Notes: a model not told the origin generated them from the sequence alone. A stretch of DNA of 64,000 bases from Dokdonella sp. (GCA_024707225.1 JANQAE010000004.1:434001-498000), one strand, 5' to 3'. Shown: positions 36,555 through 47,539, counted from the first letter of the stretch. A program made the numbers and translations.

Positions 36555-39295
36555 TCAGTGCGCCTCGTCCCAGTTGGCGCCGCTGCCGACGTCGACGACC
36601 AGCGGCACGTCGAGCACGGCGGCTGCGGCCATGCGGCTGCGCACGCCGTCGGCGATCTCCTCGACCGCGTCGGCGCGGACCTCGAAGACCAGCTCGTCGT
36701 GCACCTGCATCAGCATGCGCGCGCGATCGTCCTGGCCGATCAGCCAGGCGTCGACCGCGATCATCGCGCGCTTGATGATGTCGGCCGCGGTACCCTGCAT
36801 CGGCGCATTGATCGCGGCGCGCTCGGCGCCGGCGCGCTGCGCCTGATTGCGCGCATTGATGAAGTCCAGATACAGGCGGCGTCCGAACACGGTCTCGACG
36901 TAGCCGTCACGGTGCGCTTGCTCGCGCACGCGGTCCATGAACTCGCGCACGCCCGGATAGCGCTGGAAGTAGCGCGCGATGTAGTCCTGCGCCTCGCCGC
37001 GGCCGATGCCGAGCTGGCGCGCCAGACCGAACGGCCCCATCCCGTACATCAGACCGAAGTTGATCGCCTTGGCCGCGCGGCGCTGGCCCGGGTCGACGTC
37101 GGCGAGCGGCACGGCGAAGACCTCGGCGCGGTCGCGCGGTGGATGTCCTGGTCGCCGTGGAATGCGGCGAGCAGGCCGGCGTCGCCGGACAGGTGGGCCA
37201 TGATGCGCAGCTCGATCTGCGAATAGTCCGCCGCGACGATCCGCCAGCCCTCCGGCGCGACGAAGGCCTGGCGGATGCGCCGGCCTTCCTCGGTACGCAC
37301 CGGGATGTTCTGCAGGTTCGGATCGGCCGAGGACAGCCGCCCGGTCGCCGCGGTGGCCTGGTGGTAGCTGGTGTGCACGCGGCCGGTGCGCGGGTTGACG
37401 ATCTCGGCGAGCTTCTCGGTGTAGGTCGAGCGCAGCTTGGCCAGGCCGCGGTATTCCAGGATCAGGCGCGGCAACGCATGCTCGTGCGCGATCGCCTCGA
37501 GCGCTTCCTCGTTCGTCGACGGCTGCCCGGTCGGCGTCTTGAGCACCGCCGCGAGCTTGAGCTCGTCGAACAGCACAGCCTGCAGCTGCTTGGGCGAGTC
37601 CAGGCTGAAGACGTGTCCGGCCAGATCGTGCGCCTGCCCGGTCAGCTCCTGCATGCGGCGCGCAAGCTGCTGGCTCTGCAGCCGCAGCGCCGGCACGTCG
37701 ACCAGCACGCCGCGCTGCTCCATGCGCGCCAGCACCGGCACCAGCGGCATCTCGATGTCGCGATAGATCGCCTCGAGCCTGGCGTCGGCGGCCAGGCGCG
37801 GCCGCAGCGCCTCGTGCAGGCGCAGGGTCACGTCGGCATCCTCGGCCGCGTAGCGCGTCGCGCCGTCGAGGTCGACCTGCGAGAACGGAATCTGCTTGGC
37901 GCCCTTGCCGCAGACGTCCTCGTAGTGGATCGTCGTGTAGCCCAGGTGGCGCTTGGCCAGCGTGTCCATGTCGTGGCGCGAGGCGGTCGAGTTCAGCACG
38001 TAGGACTCGAGCATGGTGTCCTCGGTCACGCCGCGCACGGCGATGCCGGCGCCGGCCAGCACGTTGATGTCGTACTTGGCGTGCTGGCCGAGCTTGGGCT
38101 TGTCCGGATCCTCCAGTAGCGGCTTGAGCGCCGCCAGCACCGCCGTGCGGTCGAGCTGGACCGGCGCGCCCGGATAGTCGTGCCCGAGCGGCACATAGGC
38201 GGCGCGGCCGGACTCGACCGCGAAGGACAGCCCGACGATCTCGGCGCGCATCGGATCGATCGAGGTGGTCTCGGTGTCGAACGCGATCAGCGGCGCCGCG
38301 CGCAGCTGCTGCAGCCAGTGTTCGAAACGCGCCGGCTCGAGCACCAGCTCGTAGTCGCCCGGCACCGCGGCGCCCTCGGCGATGACCGGCTGCGTCGGCA
38401 CCGGCAGCAGTCCCGAGACGGCGGACGCGGCATCGGCGCCGGACGCCGCATCGAGCTCCTTGAGCGCGGCGTTGAACTCGTAGCGCCGGTACAGCACGCG
38501 CAGCGCGTCGACGTCGCGATCGCGCAGCAGCAGCGAGTCGGGGCCCTGATCGAGCGCGACGTCGGTCTTGATCGTGACCAGCTCGCGCGACAGCGGCAGC
38601 TGCGCCAGCGCCTTGCGCAGGTTCTCGCCGATCTTGCCGCCGACCTCGGCGGCGCGGCCGATCACGCCGTCGAGCGAGCCGTATTCGGTCAGCCAGCGCG
38701 CGGCGGTCTTGGGCCCGCATTTCTCGACGCCGGGCACGTTGTCGATCGCATCGCCGGTCAGCGCGAGGAAGTCGACGATGCGCTCGGGCGGCACGCCGAA
38801 CTTGGCGAGCACGCCGTCCACGTCGGTCACGGTATTGGTCATCGTGTTGACCAGGCGCACGTGCGGCGAGACCAGCTGCGCGAAATCCTTGTCGCCGGTG
38901 GAGATCGTCACGTCGATGCCGAGCCGCTCGGCCTGCACGGCCAGCGTGCCGATCACGTCGTCGGCCTCGACGCCGGGCACGCACAGGATCGGAAAACCGA
39001 GCGCGCCGACGATCTCGAACATCGGCTGCACCTGCGCGAGCAGGTCCGGCGGCGTCGGCGCGCGGTTGGCCTTGTAGGCCGGATACAGCGCATCGCGAAA
39101 CGTCGGACCGGGCGCGTCACCGACGAAGGCCGCGTACTCGGGCCGCTCCTTGAGCGTGGAGCGCAGCATGTTGACGACGCCGAACAACGCGCCGGTCGGC
39201 TCGCCGGCCGCATTCGTCAGCGGCGGCAGCGCGTGGAACGCGCGGAACAGATACGACGAGCCGTCGATCAGGACGAGACGCGGTCGGGTCGACAT
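36555..39295 (-). CDS. polA: DNA polymerase I (frameshifted in this sequence)
   Basis: The start [21 protein letters not shown] opens the 5'-3' exonuclease domain (about 1-290; includes [11 protein letters not shown] and GDKDFAQLV). The 3'-5' exonuclease keeps its metal ligands (IAFDTETTS). The polymerase domain has motif A ([19 protein letters not shown]), motif B ([12 protein letters not shown]) and motif C ([11 protein letters not shown]). The frame is lost by minus one at about 37126-37130, after DIHRATA and before [10 protein letters not shown]. Full length is about 913 residues, as in other gammaproteobacteria. An active polA is essential or nearly so, so a sequence error is likely. It is divergent from the S9 peptidase. 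Confidence 0.93.
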
Positions 39296-39586
39296 GGGCA
39301 TACGCAAGGGACAGCGGGTCCGCAGCTTGGCAAGCCGCGCCGGCGAATGCAAACCGGGCCGCGGCGCGATGACTTCCGCCAGATGAGTCCGCGCGTGGCG
39401 CGTGCTAGGGTCGGTGCCGGCCGTCCAAGCACGGGCCGCCGGTCGCCGCCGCTGTCGCCGCGGCCGGCACGTGCGCAGGCGCGCGGCCCGGAGCCGGTCG
39501 CGCCGGCGGGTCCGCATGCGGGGGCGTCGGGCGCCTGCCTGGATCACGGACGCATCCTGCCCGGCTCCGAATCGGCGAGACCTTTC

Positions 39587-41548
39587 ATGTCCCATCGCAT
39601 CCCGCTCATCGCTTCCGCCCTGGCGACCGCCGTCGCACTCGGCGGCTGCAAGCAACCCGATCCGCCTGCGCCGGCACCCACGGCCGCGCAGGCGCCGGCC
39701 GCCGTCGCCGAGGTGGCGCGACCGACCAAGCACTACACGATCGAGGACTTCGTCGACACCGTCTCGATCGGCGGCGCCTCGTTCTCGCCGGACGAGCGCC
39801 GGATCCTGTTCTCGTCGAACAAGAGCGGCGTCTGGAACGCCTACACGATGTCGGCCGACGGCGGCGACTGGACGCCGGTCACGCAGTCCACGACCGACAA
39901 CAACAACGCGATCGCCTGGTTCCCGGCCGACGACCGCAAGCTGATCACGCGCGACCAGGGCGGCAACGAGCTCAACCACCTCTACGTGATCGAGGCCGAC
40001 GGCAGCGAGAAGGACCTGACGCCGGGCGAGAACCTCAAGGCCCAGTTCGCCGGCTTCGACCACGACGGCGGCGCGTTCTACGTGATCACCAACGAGCGCA
40101 ACCCGAAGTTCTTCGACCTGTATCGCTACGACGCCAAGACCTACGCGCGCGAGCGGCTCTACGAGAACGATGAGGGCTACGAGGTCGGGCCGCTGTCGCG
40201 CGACGAGCGCTACCTGGCGCTCGGCAAGAGCCGCACGACCAACGACAACGACCTGTATCTGTACGACCGCCGCGACAAGAAGCTGATCCACCTGTCCAAG
40301 CACGAGGGCGACGCCAGCTTCGCCGCACAGGACTTCGCACCGGACGGCGGCAGCCTGCTCTACCTCAGCAACGACGGCAGCGAGTTCCAGCGCCTGCGCC
40401 GCTACGTGATCGAGGGCGGCACGCACGAGGACGTGCAGCGCGAGGACTGGGACATCGCGTTCTCGTACTACTCGCACAACGGCAAGTACCGCGTCGCGGC
40501 GATCAACGAGGACGGCAGCACGCGCTTCGAGGTCTACGACGCGGCATCCGGCCAGCGCGTCACGCTGCCGAAGCTGCCGACCGGCGAGATCCGCGGCGTC
40601 AACATCGGCCGGTCCGAGCAGCGCGCGACGTTCTTCCTCAACGGCGACCGCCAGCCCAACGATCTGTACATCTTCGAGTTCGGCCAGACCGAGCCGAAGC
40701 GGCTGACCACGGCGCTGAGTCCGAAGATCGACCCGGCCGACCTGGTCGACTCCAGCGTCGTGCGCTTCAAGAGCTTCGACGGCATGGAGATTCCGAACAT
40801 CCTCTGGAAGCCGCATCAGGCCACCGCGCAGAGCAAGGCGCCGGCGATCGTCTGGGTGCACGGCGGGCCGGGCGGCCAGACCACGCGCGGCTACAACCCG
40901 TTCCTGCAGTACCTGGCCAACAACGGCTACGTGGTGCTCGGCATCAACAACCGCGGCAGTTCCGGCTACGGCAAGACGTTCTTCGCGGCCGACGACGGCA
41001 AGCACGGCCGCGAGCCGCTGTGGGACTGCGTGGAGGCCAAGAAGTACCTGCAGAGCCTGGACTACGTCGACGCCGACCGGATCGGCATCGCCGGCGGCAG
41101 CTACGGCGGCTACATGACGCTGGCCGCGCTGGCGTTCAAGCCGGACGAGTTCAAGGTCGGCGTGGACATCTTCGGCGTCAGCAACTGGCTACGCACGCTC
41201 GAGAGCATCCCGCCGTACTGGGAGAGCTTCCGCGAGGCGCTGTACCAGGAGATCGGCAATCCGCAGACGCAGCGCGACTTCCTGGTCGAGACCTCGCCGC
41301 TGTTCCACGCCGACAAGATCACCAAGCCGCTGATCGTGCTGCAGGGCAAGAACGACCCGCGCGTGATCCTGGCCGAGTCCGACGAGATCGTCGCCGCGGT
41401 CAAGAAGAACGGCGTGCCGGTCGAGTACGTCGTGTTCGACGACGAGGGTCACGGCTTCACGAAGAAGAAGAACCAGATCGAGGGCTACGGCGCGGTCCTG
41501 CGCTTCCTCGATACGCATCTGAAGGGCACACCGGCCACCGGTGGCTGA
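39587..41548 (+). CDS. S9 family prolyl oligopeptidase/acylaminoacyl-type peptidase, lipoprotein signal
   Basis: This 653-residue protein has a lipoprotein-type leader (MSHRIPLIASALATAVALGGC, lipobox LGGC). A seven-bladed WD40-like propeller follows at about 45-400 (FSPDERRILFSSNKSG, YLSNDGSEFQRL). The alpha/beta hydrolase domain has nucleophile Ser505 in GGSYGGYM, Asp590 in GKNDPRV and His622 in DEGHGFTKKKN. S9 peptidases of this kind cleave short peptides, often at Pro or hydrophobic sites. The lipoprotein signal suggests a periplasmic or outer-membrane location. The start at 39587 is the Met directly before the signal; the frame is open far upstream but over polA antisense. Confidence 0.92.
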   Translation: MSHRIPLIASALATAVALGGCKQPDPPAPAPTAAQAPAAVAEVARPTKHYTIEDFVDTVSIGGASFSPDERRILFSSNKSGVWNAYTMSADGGDWTPVTQSTTDNNNAIAWFPADDRKLITRDQGGNELNHLYVIEADGSEKDLTPGENLKAQFAGFDHDGGAFYVITNERNPKFFDLYRYDAKTYARERLYENDEGYEVGPLSRDERYLALGKSRTTNDNDLYLYDRRDKKLIHLSKHEGDASFAAQDFAPDGGSLLYLSNDGSEFQRLRRYVIEGGTHEDVQREDWDIAFSYYSHNGKYRVAAINEDGSTRFEVYDAASGQRVTLPKLPTGEIRGVNIGRSEQRATFFLNGDRQPNDLYIFEFGQTEPKRLTTALSPKIDPADLVDSSVVRFKSFDGMEIPNILWKPHQATAQSKAPAIVWVHGGPGGQTTRGYNPFLQYLANNGYVVLGINNRGSSGYGKTFFAADDGKHGREPLWDCVEAKKYLQSLDYVDADRIGIAGGSYGGYMTLAALAFKPDEFKVGVDIFGVSNWLRTLESIPPYWESFREALYQEIGNPQTQRDFLVETSPLFHADKITKPLIVLQGKNDPRVILAESDEIVAAVKKNGVPVEYVVFDDEGHGFTKKKNQIEGYGAVLRFLDTHLKGTPATGG

Positions 41549-41558
41549 GCCTGCGGCC

Positions 41559-41585
41559 CGGGTCCGCGCGCGCTGCGCGGACCCG
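41559..41585 (+). other. GC-rich hairpin after the S9 peptidase gene
   Basis: An 11-bp perfect stem (41559-41569 with 41575-41585) closes a 5-nt loop, 10 bp after the peptidase stop. No T-run follows, so it may stabilise the 3' end or act as a Rho-assisted terminator. Confidence 0.4.
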
Positions 41586-41687
41586 CGGCCGCCCCCGCCG
41601 CGAGGCGGACGGGCTTGATGCATGTCAAATGCGGCCGGCGCAGGCGCCGGGAGAATGCGCGCTCCGCCGACTGCGAGCCCCCGTCCG

Positions 41688-42454
41688 ATGGCCACCGAAC
41701 TGTTTCGCAAGGGAGACCACCTCTGCGTGGTCTTCAACGACCTGGTCGCGGCGACGACGGCGTACAGGCCAACCAGTTCCTGGTCATGCACGGCGGCCGC
41801 TCGGCGCTGATCGATCCGGGCGGGGCCCTGCTCTACACGCCGCTCAGCCTGGCGATGACGCGCTACGTGCAGCCGCGCGACCTGGACTGGATCGTCGCCT
41901 CGCATCAGGACCCGGACATCATCGGCTCGGTCGACCGCTGGCTGATGTACACCTCGGCACGCGTGGTCTGCTCGCGGCTGTGGGGCCGCTTCATTCCGCA
42001 CAGCGTTCCGCACTATCAGAAGGACACCGGCGCCGACCGCTATCTGCTGCTGCCCGACGAGGGCGCCGAGATTCCACTCGGCAACATGGCGCTGCAGGCG
42101 ATCCCGGCGCACTTCCTGCACAGCGTCGGCAATTTCCAGTTCTACGATCCGATCAGCCGCATCCTGTTCAGCGGCGACCTCGGCGCGTCGATGATCGATG
42201 CGCCATACGCACCGATCGCCGACTTCACGCAGCACGTGCCGGCGATGGCCGCGTTCCACCGCCGCTACATGGCGTCGAACCGGGCCTGCCGCTGGTGGGC
42301 GCGGCGCGCGCGCAAGCTCGACATCGACATGATCGTGCCGCAGCACGGCCCGCCGATCGCCGGCCACGAGAACGTGCAGCGCTTCATCGACTGGGTCGAA
42401 GGACTGGTCTGCGGCGTGGACCTGCTGCCGCTGGAGGAGCCGGTCTTCGCCTGA
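41688..42454 (+). CDS. Metallo-beta-lactamase-fold diiron oxygen-binding (ODP-like) protein, frameshifted
   Basis: The start MATELFRKGDHLCVVFNDLV is followed at 41748-41752 by a minus-one break. The other frame continues QANQFLVMHGGRSALIDPGG. The metal site is ASHQDPDIIGS instead of the usual HxHxDH, with a later His in AHFLHSVGNF and Asp in LFSGDLGASMI. This pattern is that of flavodiiron-related oxygen-binding proteins that lack the flavodoxin domain. Restored length is about 255 residues. It may bind or sense oxygen or reduce O2/NO with a separate redox partner; no partner gene is adjacent. The converging isoaspartyl peptidase gene ends 49 bp away. Confidence 0.82.
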
Positions 42455-42503
42455 GCGCCGGGCCGGCCGTACTCGCGTGCCGGACGCGTGCGGCGTCCGA
42501 CGA

Positions 42504-43550
42504 TCAGCGCTGGTCGGCCAGGATCGCCACGTGCCGGCGGCCGTCGCGGTCGACCCATCCGCGGTACATGCCGTCGGTGTTGAACGGCAGCGCCACCTGG
42601 CCCTGCGCGTCGATCGCGATCACGCCGCCGTCGCCGCCGAGCGCGGGTATCGTCTCCATGATCACCGTGCGCGCCGCGTCGGCCAGCGCCTGGCGCCCGT
42701 ACTCGACGCGCGCACAGATGTCGTGCGCGACCGCTGCGCGGATGAAGAACTCGCCCCAGCCGGTCGCCGAGACCGCGCAGCGCGCGTCGGCATAAGTACC
42801 GGCGCCGATGATCGGCGAGTCGCCGACGCGCCCCCAGCGCTTGTTGGTCATGCCGCCGGTCGAGGTCGCCGCGGCGAGCCGGCCGCGTGCGTCGAGCGCG
42901 ACCGCGCCGACCGTGCCGTAGTGGATCGCGCGACCCTGCGCCGAGGGCTCGCGCTGGGCTTCCTTCTCGATCGCCTCGCGCAGCTGGCGCCAGCGCACGT
43001 CGGTGTGGAAATACGACGGCTCGACGAAATCGATGCCCTCGATGCTGCGCCCGAACGCCTCGGCACCCTCGCCGATCAGCATCACGTGCGGCGAACGCTC
43101 CATGACCGCCCGCGCCAGCAGGACCGGATTGCGCACGCGCGTCACGCCGGCGATCGCGCCGGCGCGGCGCGTGCTGCCGTCCATGATCGACGCGTCGAGC
43201 TCGTTGCGCCCGTCGTGCGTGAACACGGCACCCTTGCCTGCGTTGAAATGCGGCGAGTCCTCGAGCGCGACCACCGCACGCGCGACCGCGTCGACCGCGC
43301 TGCCGCCGGCCTCCAGCACGCCGTAGCCGGCATCGAGCGCACGGCGCAGATCGGCCTTGACCGAGGCCTCGATCTCGGGCGTCAGGGTCGAGCGGATCAC
43401 GCCCGCGCCGCCGTGGATCGCCAGGACCGGCCGCGTCGCGGCCGTCTCGGCATGAGCATCGGGGGAGGACACGGTCGCAGCGGTCATCAGGATCATCCCG
43501 TAAGAAAAGGGCAGGAACGCGGCGGCGAGCGCGCGGCCGGGAACGGTCAT
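42504..43550 (-). CDS. Isoaspartyl peptidase / plant-type L-asparaginase (Ntn hydrolase)
   Basis: This 348-residue protein has a predicted signal peptide (about 1-35), then LAIHGGAG, VVALEDSPHFNAGKGAVF and the autoprocessing site before nucleophile Thr213 in HYGTVGAVALD. The substrate loop STGGMTNKRWGRVGDSPIIGAG matches IaaA/AspGB enzymes. The proenzyme would be cut into alpha and beta chains and hydrolyse isoaspartyl dipeptides and asparagine. The signal peptide points to the periplasm. The stop of this gene's upstream neighbour tesA lies 7 bp from its start, so it may be transcribed with tesA. Confidence 0.9.
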   Translation of the reverse strand: MTVPGRALAAAFLPFSYGMILMTAATVSSPDAHAETAATRPVLAIHGGAGVIRSTLTPEIEASVKADLRRALDAGYGVLEAGGSAVDAVARAVVALEDSPHFNAGKGAVFTHDGRNELDASIMDGSTRRAGAIAGVTRVRNPVLLARAVMERSPHVMLIGEGAEAFGRSIEGIDFVEPSYFHTDVRWRQLREAIEKEAQREPSAQGRAIHYGTVGAVALDARGRLAAATSTGGMTNKRWGRVGDSPIIGAGTYADARCAVSATGWGEFFIRAAVAHDICARVEYGRQALADAARTVIMETIPALGGDGGVIAIDAQGQVALPFNTDGMYRGWVDRDGRRHVAILADQR

Positions 43551-43557
43551 CGCGCGC

Positions 43558-44187
43558 TCAGGGCTGCAGCGCTTTCTCGAGCGCCGGCCAGACGTTGTCG
43601 AGCAGCCGCGGCTGGGCTGCCGCGGTCGGATGCAGGCCGTCGGCCTGCATCAGATCCGGATCGAGCGCGACCCCGTCGAGCAGGAACGGGACCAATGGCA
43701 GCTTGAAATCGCCCGCCAAGTCACGATACATCGCTCTCAGGCTGTCGCGATATTGCGGCCCGTAGTTGACCGGAATCTCGATGCCGAGCAGCAGCACGCG
43801 CGCGCCGGACTGGTGGATCTGCTCGACGATGCGGCGCAGGTTCTCGCGCGGCGCGGCGATCGGCAGGCCGCGCAGCGCATCGTTGGCGCCGAGTTCGACG
43901 ACGACCAGCGCCGGCTCGTGTTCGGCCAGCAGCTTGGGCAGGCGCGCCAGTCCGCCGGCGGTGGTTTCGCCGCTGATCGACGCGTTGACGACCTCGCGCG
44001 GCGCCGGCGCGGCCCGCAGGCGCGCCTCGAGCAGGCTGACCCAGCCGGACGCGATCGGAATGCCGTATGCGGCCGACAGCGAGTCGCCGAGCACCAGCAC
44101 CGGCCCGGTCCGTAGCGGGGCCGCCGGCACCGGCAGCGGCGCCAATATCCCCACCAGCAGCATCACCCACAGGAAACCTCGCAGCAT
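43558..44187 (-). CDS. tesA: Periplasmic GDSL esterase/thioesterase I TesA
   Basis: This 209-residue protein has a signal peptide (MLRGFLWVMLLVGILAPLPVPA) and the GDSL block with nucleophile Ser36 (LVLGDSLSAAYGI). Block II Gly is in SGETTAGG, block III in ELGANDALRG and block V in ADGLHPTAAAQ. It is the multifunctional acyl-CoA thioesterase/protease I/lysophospholipase family. It is divergent from ybbA, and the two ATG codons overlap on opposite strands at 44185-44188. The tesA/ybbA/ybbP arrangement is widely conserved. Confidence 0.93.
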   Translation of the reverse strand: MLRGFLWVMLLVGILAPLPVPAAPLRTGPVLVLGDSLSAAYGIPIASGWVSLLEARLRAAPAPREVVNASISGETTAGGLARLPKLLAEHEPALVVVELGANDALRGLPIAAPRENLRRIVEQIHQSGARVLLLGIEIPVNYGPQYRDSLRAMYRDLAGDFKLPLVPFLLDGVALDPDLMQADGLHPTAAAQPRLLDNVWPALEKALQP

Positions 44188-44875
44188 GACCTTCGATTCC
44201 GACACCGTCCTGAGTGCCCAGAAGCTTAGCAAAGCCGTCGACGGCCCCGACGGGCGCCTGACGATCCTCGAGGAGGTCAGCCTGTCGGTCGCGCGCGGCG
44301 CCAGCCTCGCGATCGTCGGCGCATCCGGCTCCGGCAAGACGACCCTGCTCGGCCTGCTGGCCGGCCTGGACCGGCCGACCGGCGGCGCGGTCACGCTGGA
44401 CGGCGAGCGCCTGGACACGCTCGACGAGGAAGCCCGCGCGCGGCTGCGGCGCCGGCTGGTCGGCTTCGTGTTCCAGTCGTTCCACCTGCTGCCGGCGCTG
44501 AGCGCCGAGGAGAACGTCATGCTGCCGCTGGAACTGGAAGGCCGCGACGATGCGCGCGAGCGCGCGCAGCAGGCGCTCGGCGACGTCGGCCTCGGCAAGC
44601 GCCTGCACCACTATCCGCATCAGCTCTCCGGCGGCGAGCAGCAGCGCGTCGCGCTGGCGCGCGCGTTCGTGCACGGCCCGGCCCTGCTGTTCGCCGACGA
44701 ACCGACCGGCAACCTCGACCAGCGCACCGGCGCGGCGATCACCGACCTGCTGTTCGCGATGAACGGCGAGCACGCGACCACCCTGGTCCTGGTCACGCAC
44801 GACCCCAAGCTCGCCGCACGCTGCGCGCGTACCGTGCACATGCGCGACGGACGCCTGATCGAGGACGCCGCATGA
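44186..44875 (+). CDS. ybbA: ABC transporter ATP-binding protein YbbA (MacB/LolD-type)
   Basis: This 229-residue ATPase has Walker A GASGSGKTT, Q-loop FVFQSFHLLPALSAEENV, signature LSGGEQQRVALARA and Walker B LLFADEPTGNLD. This is the LolD/MacB/FtsE class that works with FtsX-like permeases by mechanotransmission. The permease gene begins at 44872, overlapping the stop (ATGA). Its start overlaps that of tesA on the other strand, so its promoter must lie within the tesA coding region. The substrate is unknown; a lipoprotein or lysophospholipid link via TesA is a guess. Confidence 0.93.
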   Translation: MTFDSDTVLSAQKLSKAVDGPDGRLTILEEVSLSVARGASLAIVGASGSGKTTLLGLLAGLDRPTGGAVTLDGERLDTLDEEARARLRRRLVGFVFQSFHLLPALSAEENVMLPLELEGRDDARERAQQALGDVGLGKRLHHYPHQLSGGEQQRVALARAFVHGPALLFADEPTGNLDQRTGAAITDLLFAMNGEHATTLVLVTHDPKLAARCARTVHMRDGRLIEDAA

Positions 44876-47348
44876 AGCCGGTCGTATTCGCTGCGCGCAG
44901 CCTGCGCCGCGAGTTCCGCCACGGCGAGCTGGCCACGCTGGCCGCGGCCCTGGTGCTGGCGGTCGCGGCGCTGGGCGCGGTCGGCACGCTCGCGGCGCGC
45001 GTCGAGCGCGCGATCGTCGCCTCGGCCGCCGAACTGCTCGGCGGCGACCTCGGCGTCAGCGCACGGCGCAGTGCCCTGCCCGAGGACTTCGTCGACGAGG
45101 CGCGCCGCAACGGCCTGGCGACCAATCGCATCGTCGAGTTCTCGAGCGTGGTCTTCTCCGGCGACGCCAGCCAGTTCACCGAGATCCGTGCGGTCGACCC
45201 CGCATTCCCGCTGCGCGGCGCGCTCAGCGTGCGCGGCGCCGACGGCAGCGCGCGCGCGGCAGCGGCGCCTGCACCCGGCGAGGTCTATGCCGACCGCGCG
45301 GTCCTGGTCGGCCTCGGCCGCAGCGTCGGCGAGCGCCTGCAGATCGGCGGCCGCGATCTGGCGATCGCCGGCGAGATCGTCAATGCGCCGGGCGGCTCGG
45401 TGTTCCAGTTCGCGCCGACCGTGCTGATGAGCCTGGCCGATGCCGACGCGGCCGGACTGCTCGGCCCCGGCAGCCGCGCCAGCTACCGGCTGCTGGTCGC
45501 CGGCGACGCACCGGCGGTCGACCGCTATGCGGCCTGGGCACGCGAGCACCTGCCGCCGGCCGCGCGGCTGACCAGCGTCGAGGACGCCCAGCAGAATCTG
45601 CGCTCCGCTTTCGAGCGCGGCGAGAGCTTCCTGCGGCTGGCGGCCCTGCTCGCCGCCCTGCTCGCCGGCATCGCGGTCGCGCTGGCCGCGCAGCGCTTCT
45701 CGCGGCGCAAGACCGAGGAAGTCGCCCTGCTGCGCTGCCTCGGCGCCAGCCGCGGCGAGATCGTGCTGGCGCTGACGCTGGAACTGGCCCTGCTCGCGGT
45801 GCCGGCCTGCCTGATCGGCGCGGCGCTCGGCCTCGGCCTGCAGGAGGCGGCCTTCGCGTTCGCGCGCGAGCTGCTGCCCGGCGCGGTGCCCGCGCTGCCA
45901 TGGGGACCGTCGCTGTCGGCGTTCCTGATCGGCCTGGCGGTGCTGTTCGGCTTCGCGCTGCCGCCGTTGCTGCGCCTGCGCGACGTCGAGCCGATGCGCG
46001 TGTTCCGGCGCGACGTCGACACGCGGATTCGCCGCTTCGACGCGCTGTACCTGCTGCCGTTCGCGGTCGGCGCGCTGCTGATCCTGATCGAGAGCGGATC
46101 GGGCCGCCTGGCCGGCGTGCTCGGCGGCGGCCTGCTCGGCGTCGCGCTCGCCACGCTCGCGGTCAGCCTGCTGCTGCTCAAGCTGCTGCGCGCCGGCGGT
46201 CGCCGCCTGCCCGGCGCGCTGCGCTTCGGCCTGGCCAACCTGGTGCGGCGGCGCGCGCTGACGCTGATCCAGGTCGGCGCGCTCGCGCTCAGCCTGACCG
46301 CGCTCGACCTGCTCGCGGTGATCGGTCCTTCGCTGCTCGAGCGCTGGCGCGCCGACCTGCCGACCGACACGCCGAACTACTTCGTGCTGAACGTGCAGCC
46401 GGACCAGCGCCGGGACTTCGAGGCGCGCCTGGACGGGCTGGGCGCGCGCAACCTCAGCCTGCTGCCGCTCGCGGCCGGCAAGCTGGTTGCGATCAACGGC
46501 CAGCCGCCGCGCGCCGCCGACTACGCCGACGAACGCGCCGGCAACTGGATCGAAGGCGAGGTGCGGGTGTCCTGGAGCGCCGAGGTGCCGCCGTCCAACC
46601 GCATCGTGCAGGGCACCTGGCACGGCGACCCGGCCACGCCGCAGCTGTCGGTCGATCAGAGCTGGTTCGAGATGTTCAAGCTCGCGCTCGGCGACACGAT
46701 GACGCTGCGCATCGGCGACCAGGAGGTCACCGCGACGGTGTCGAGCGTGCGCGAAGTCGACTGGAGCTCGTTCCGCGTCAACTTCTTCATGATGCTCGAT
46801 CCGGCGCACGGCGACGCGTTGCCGCACAGCTTCATCGCGAGCTTCCATCTGCCGCCCGATTCGGCGGGTCTGGCCGAGCTGTCGCGCGCACTGCCGAACG
46901 TCTCGCTGGTCGACATCAATGCGATCCTCGACCGCGTGCGCGACATCATCGACCGGGTCTCCTCGGCGGTGACCTGGGTGCTCGGCTTCAGCCTGATCGC
47001 CGGCCTGCTGGTGCTGCTGGCCGCGCTCGCGGCGACCGCCGACGAGCGCCGGTTCGAGATCGCGCTGCTGCGTACGCTCGGCGCCAACAACGGCCAGCTC
47101 AATGCGGCCGTGCTCGGCGAGTTCGCGGCGCTCGGCCTGCTCGCCGGCGTCGTCGCGGCCGGCGGCGCCGCGCCACCGGCATCGCGCTGGCGCGCACGGT
47201 GTTCCGCCTGCCCGACTACTGGCCGCCGCTCGGCACGCTCGGCGCGATCGCGATCGCCTCGACCGTGCTGGTCATGCTGGCGGGCCTGGCCGGCACGCGG
47301 CGCATCGCGCGGACGCCGCCGGTGATGGTGCTGCGCGGCGCGAGCTGA
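44872..47348 (+). CDS. ybbP: FtsX-like ABC permease YbbP (frameshifted near the C-terminus)
   Basis: This long permease (about 825 residues after correction) has an N-terminal membrane helix and a large periplasmic domain. It carries two FtsX-type membrane bundles: LRLAALLAALLAGIAVALAAQRF and a centre near LLPFAVGALLILIESG, then a second set from LGFSLIAGLLVLLAALAATADERRFEIALLRTLGAN. The frame breaks by minus one at about 47168-47172. The other frame supplies the last helix and TGIALARTVFRLPDYWPPLG to TPPVMVLRGAS. It pairs with the overlapping ybbA. Confidence 0.88.
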
Positions 47349-47539
47349 AGGCCGGCCTCACCCAGGACCGTCCATCGAACAGTCACCTGGCCCGGCGATC
47401 CGGAAAGGGATCGCCCGGCGGCCGATCGCGTCGACGCGCGACCGTCCGCAGCGCCGGCGAGCGCTGGAGTTCACCGATCCGGGTGTCCGATCGAGCGTCG
47501 AGCCGCGCGGGGCGCCGGCGATCGCTGCGCGCCGCCGAG

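Noticed and set aside
36555-39295. Treating polA, rnc, topA, dprA and other split genes as true pseudogenes
   Set aside because: Both halves are fully conserved, several are essential, and opposite-sign indels occur within dprA; sequence error is the simpler explanation.
47394-47415. 8-bp hairpin between ybbP and ntrY as a shared terminator
   Set aside because: There is no T-run on either strand and the stem is short for this base composition.
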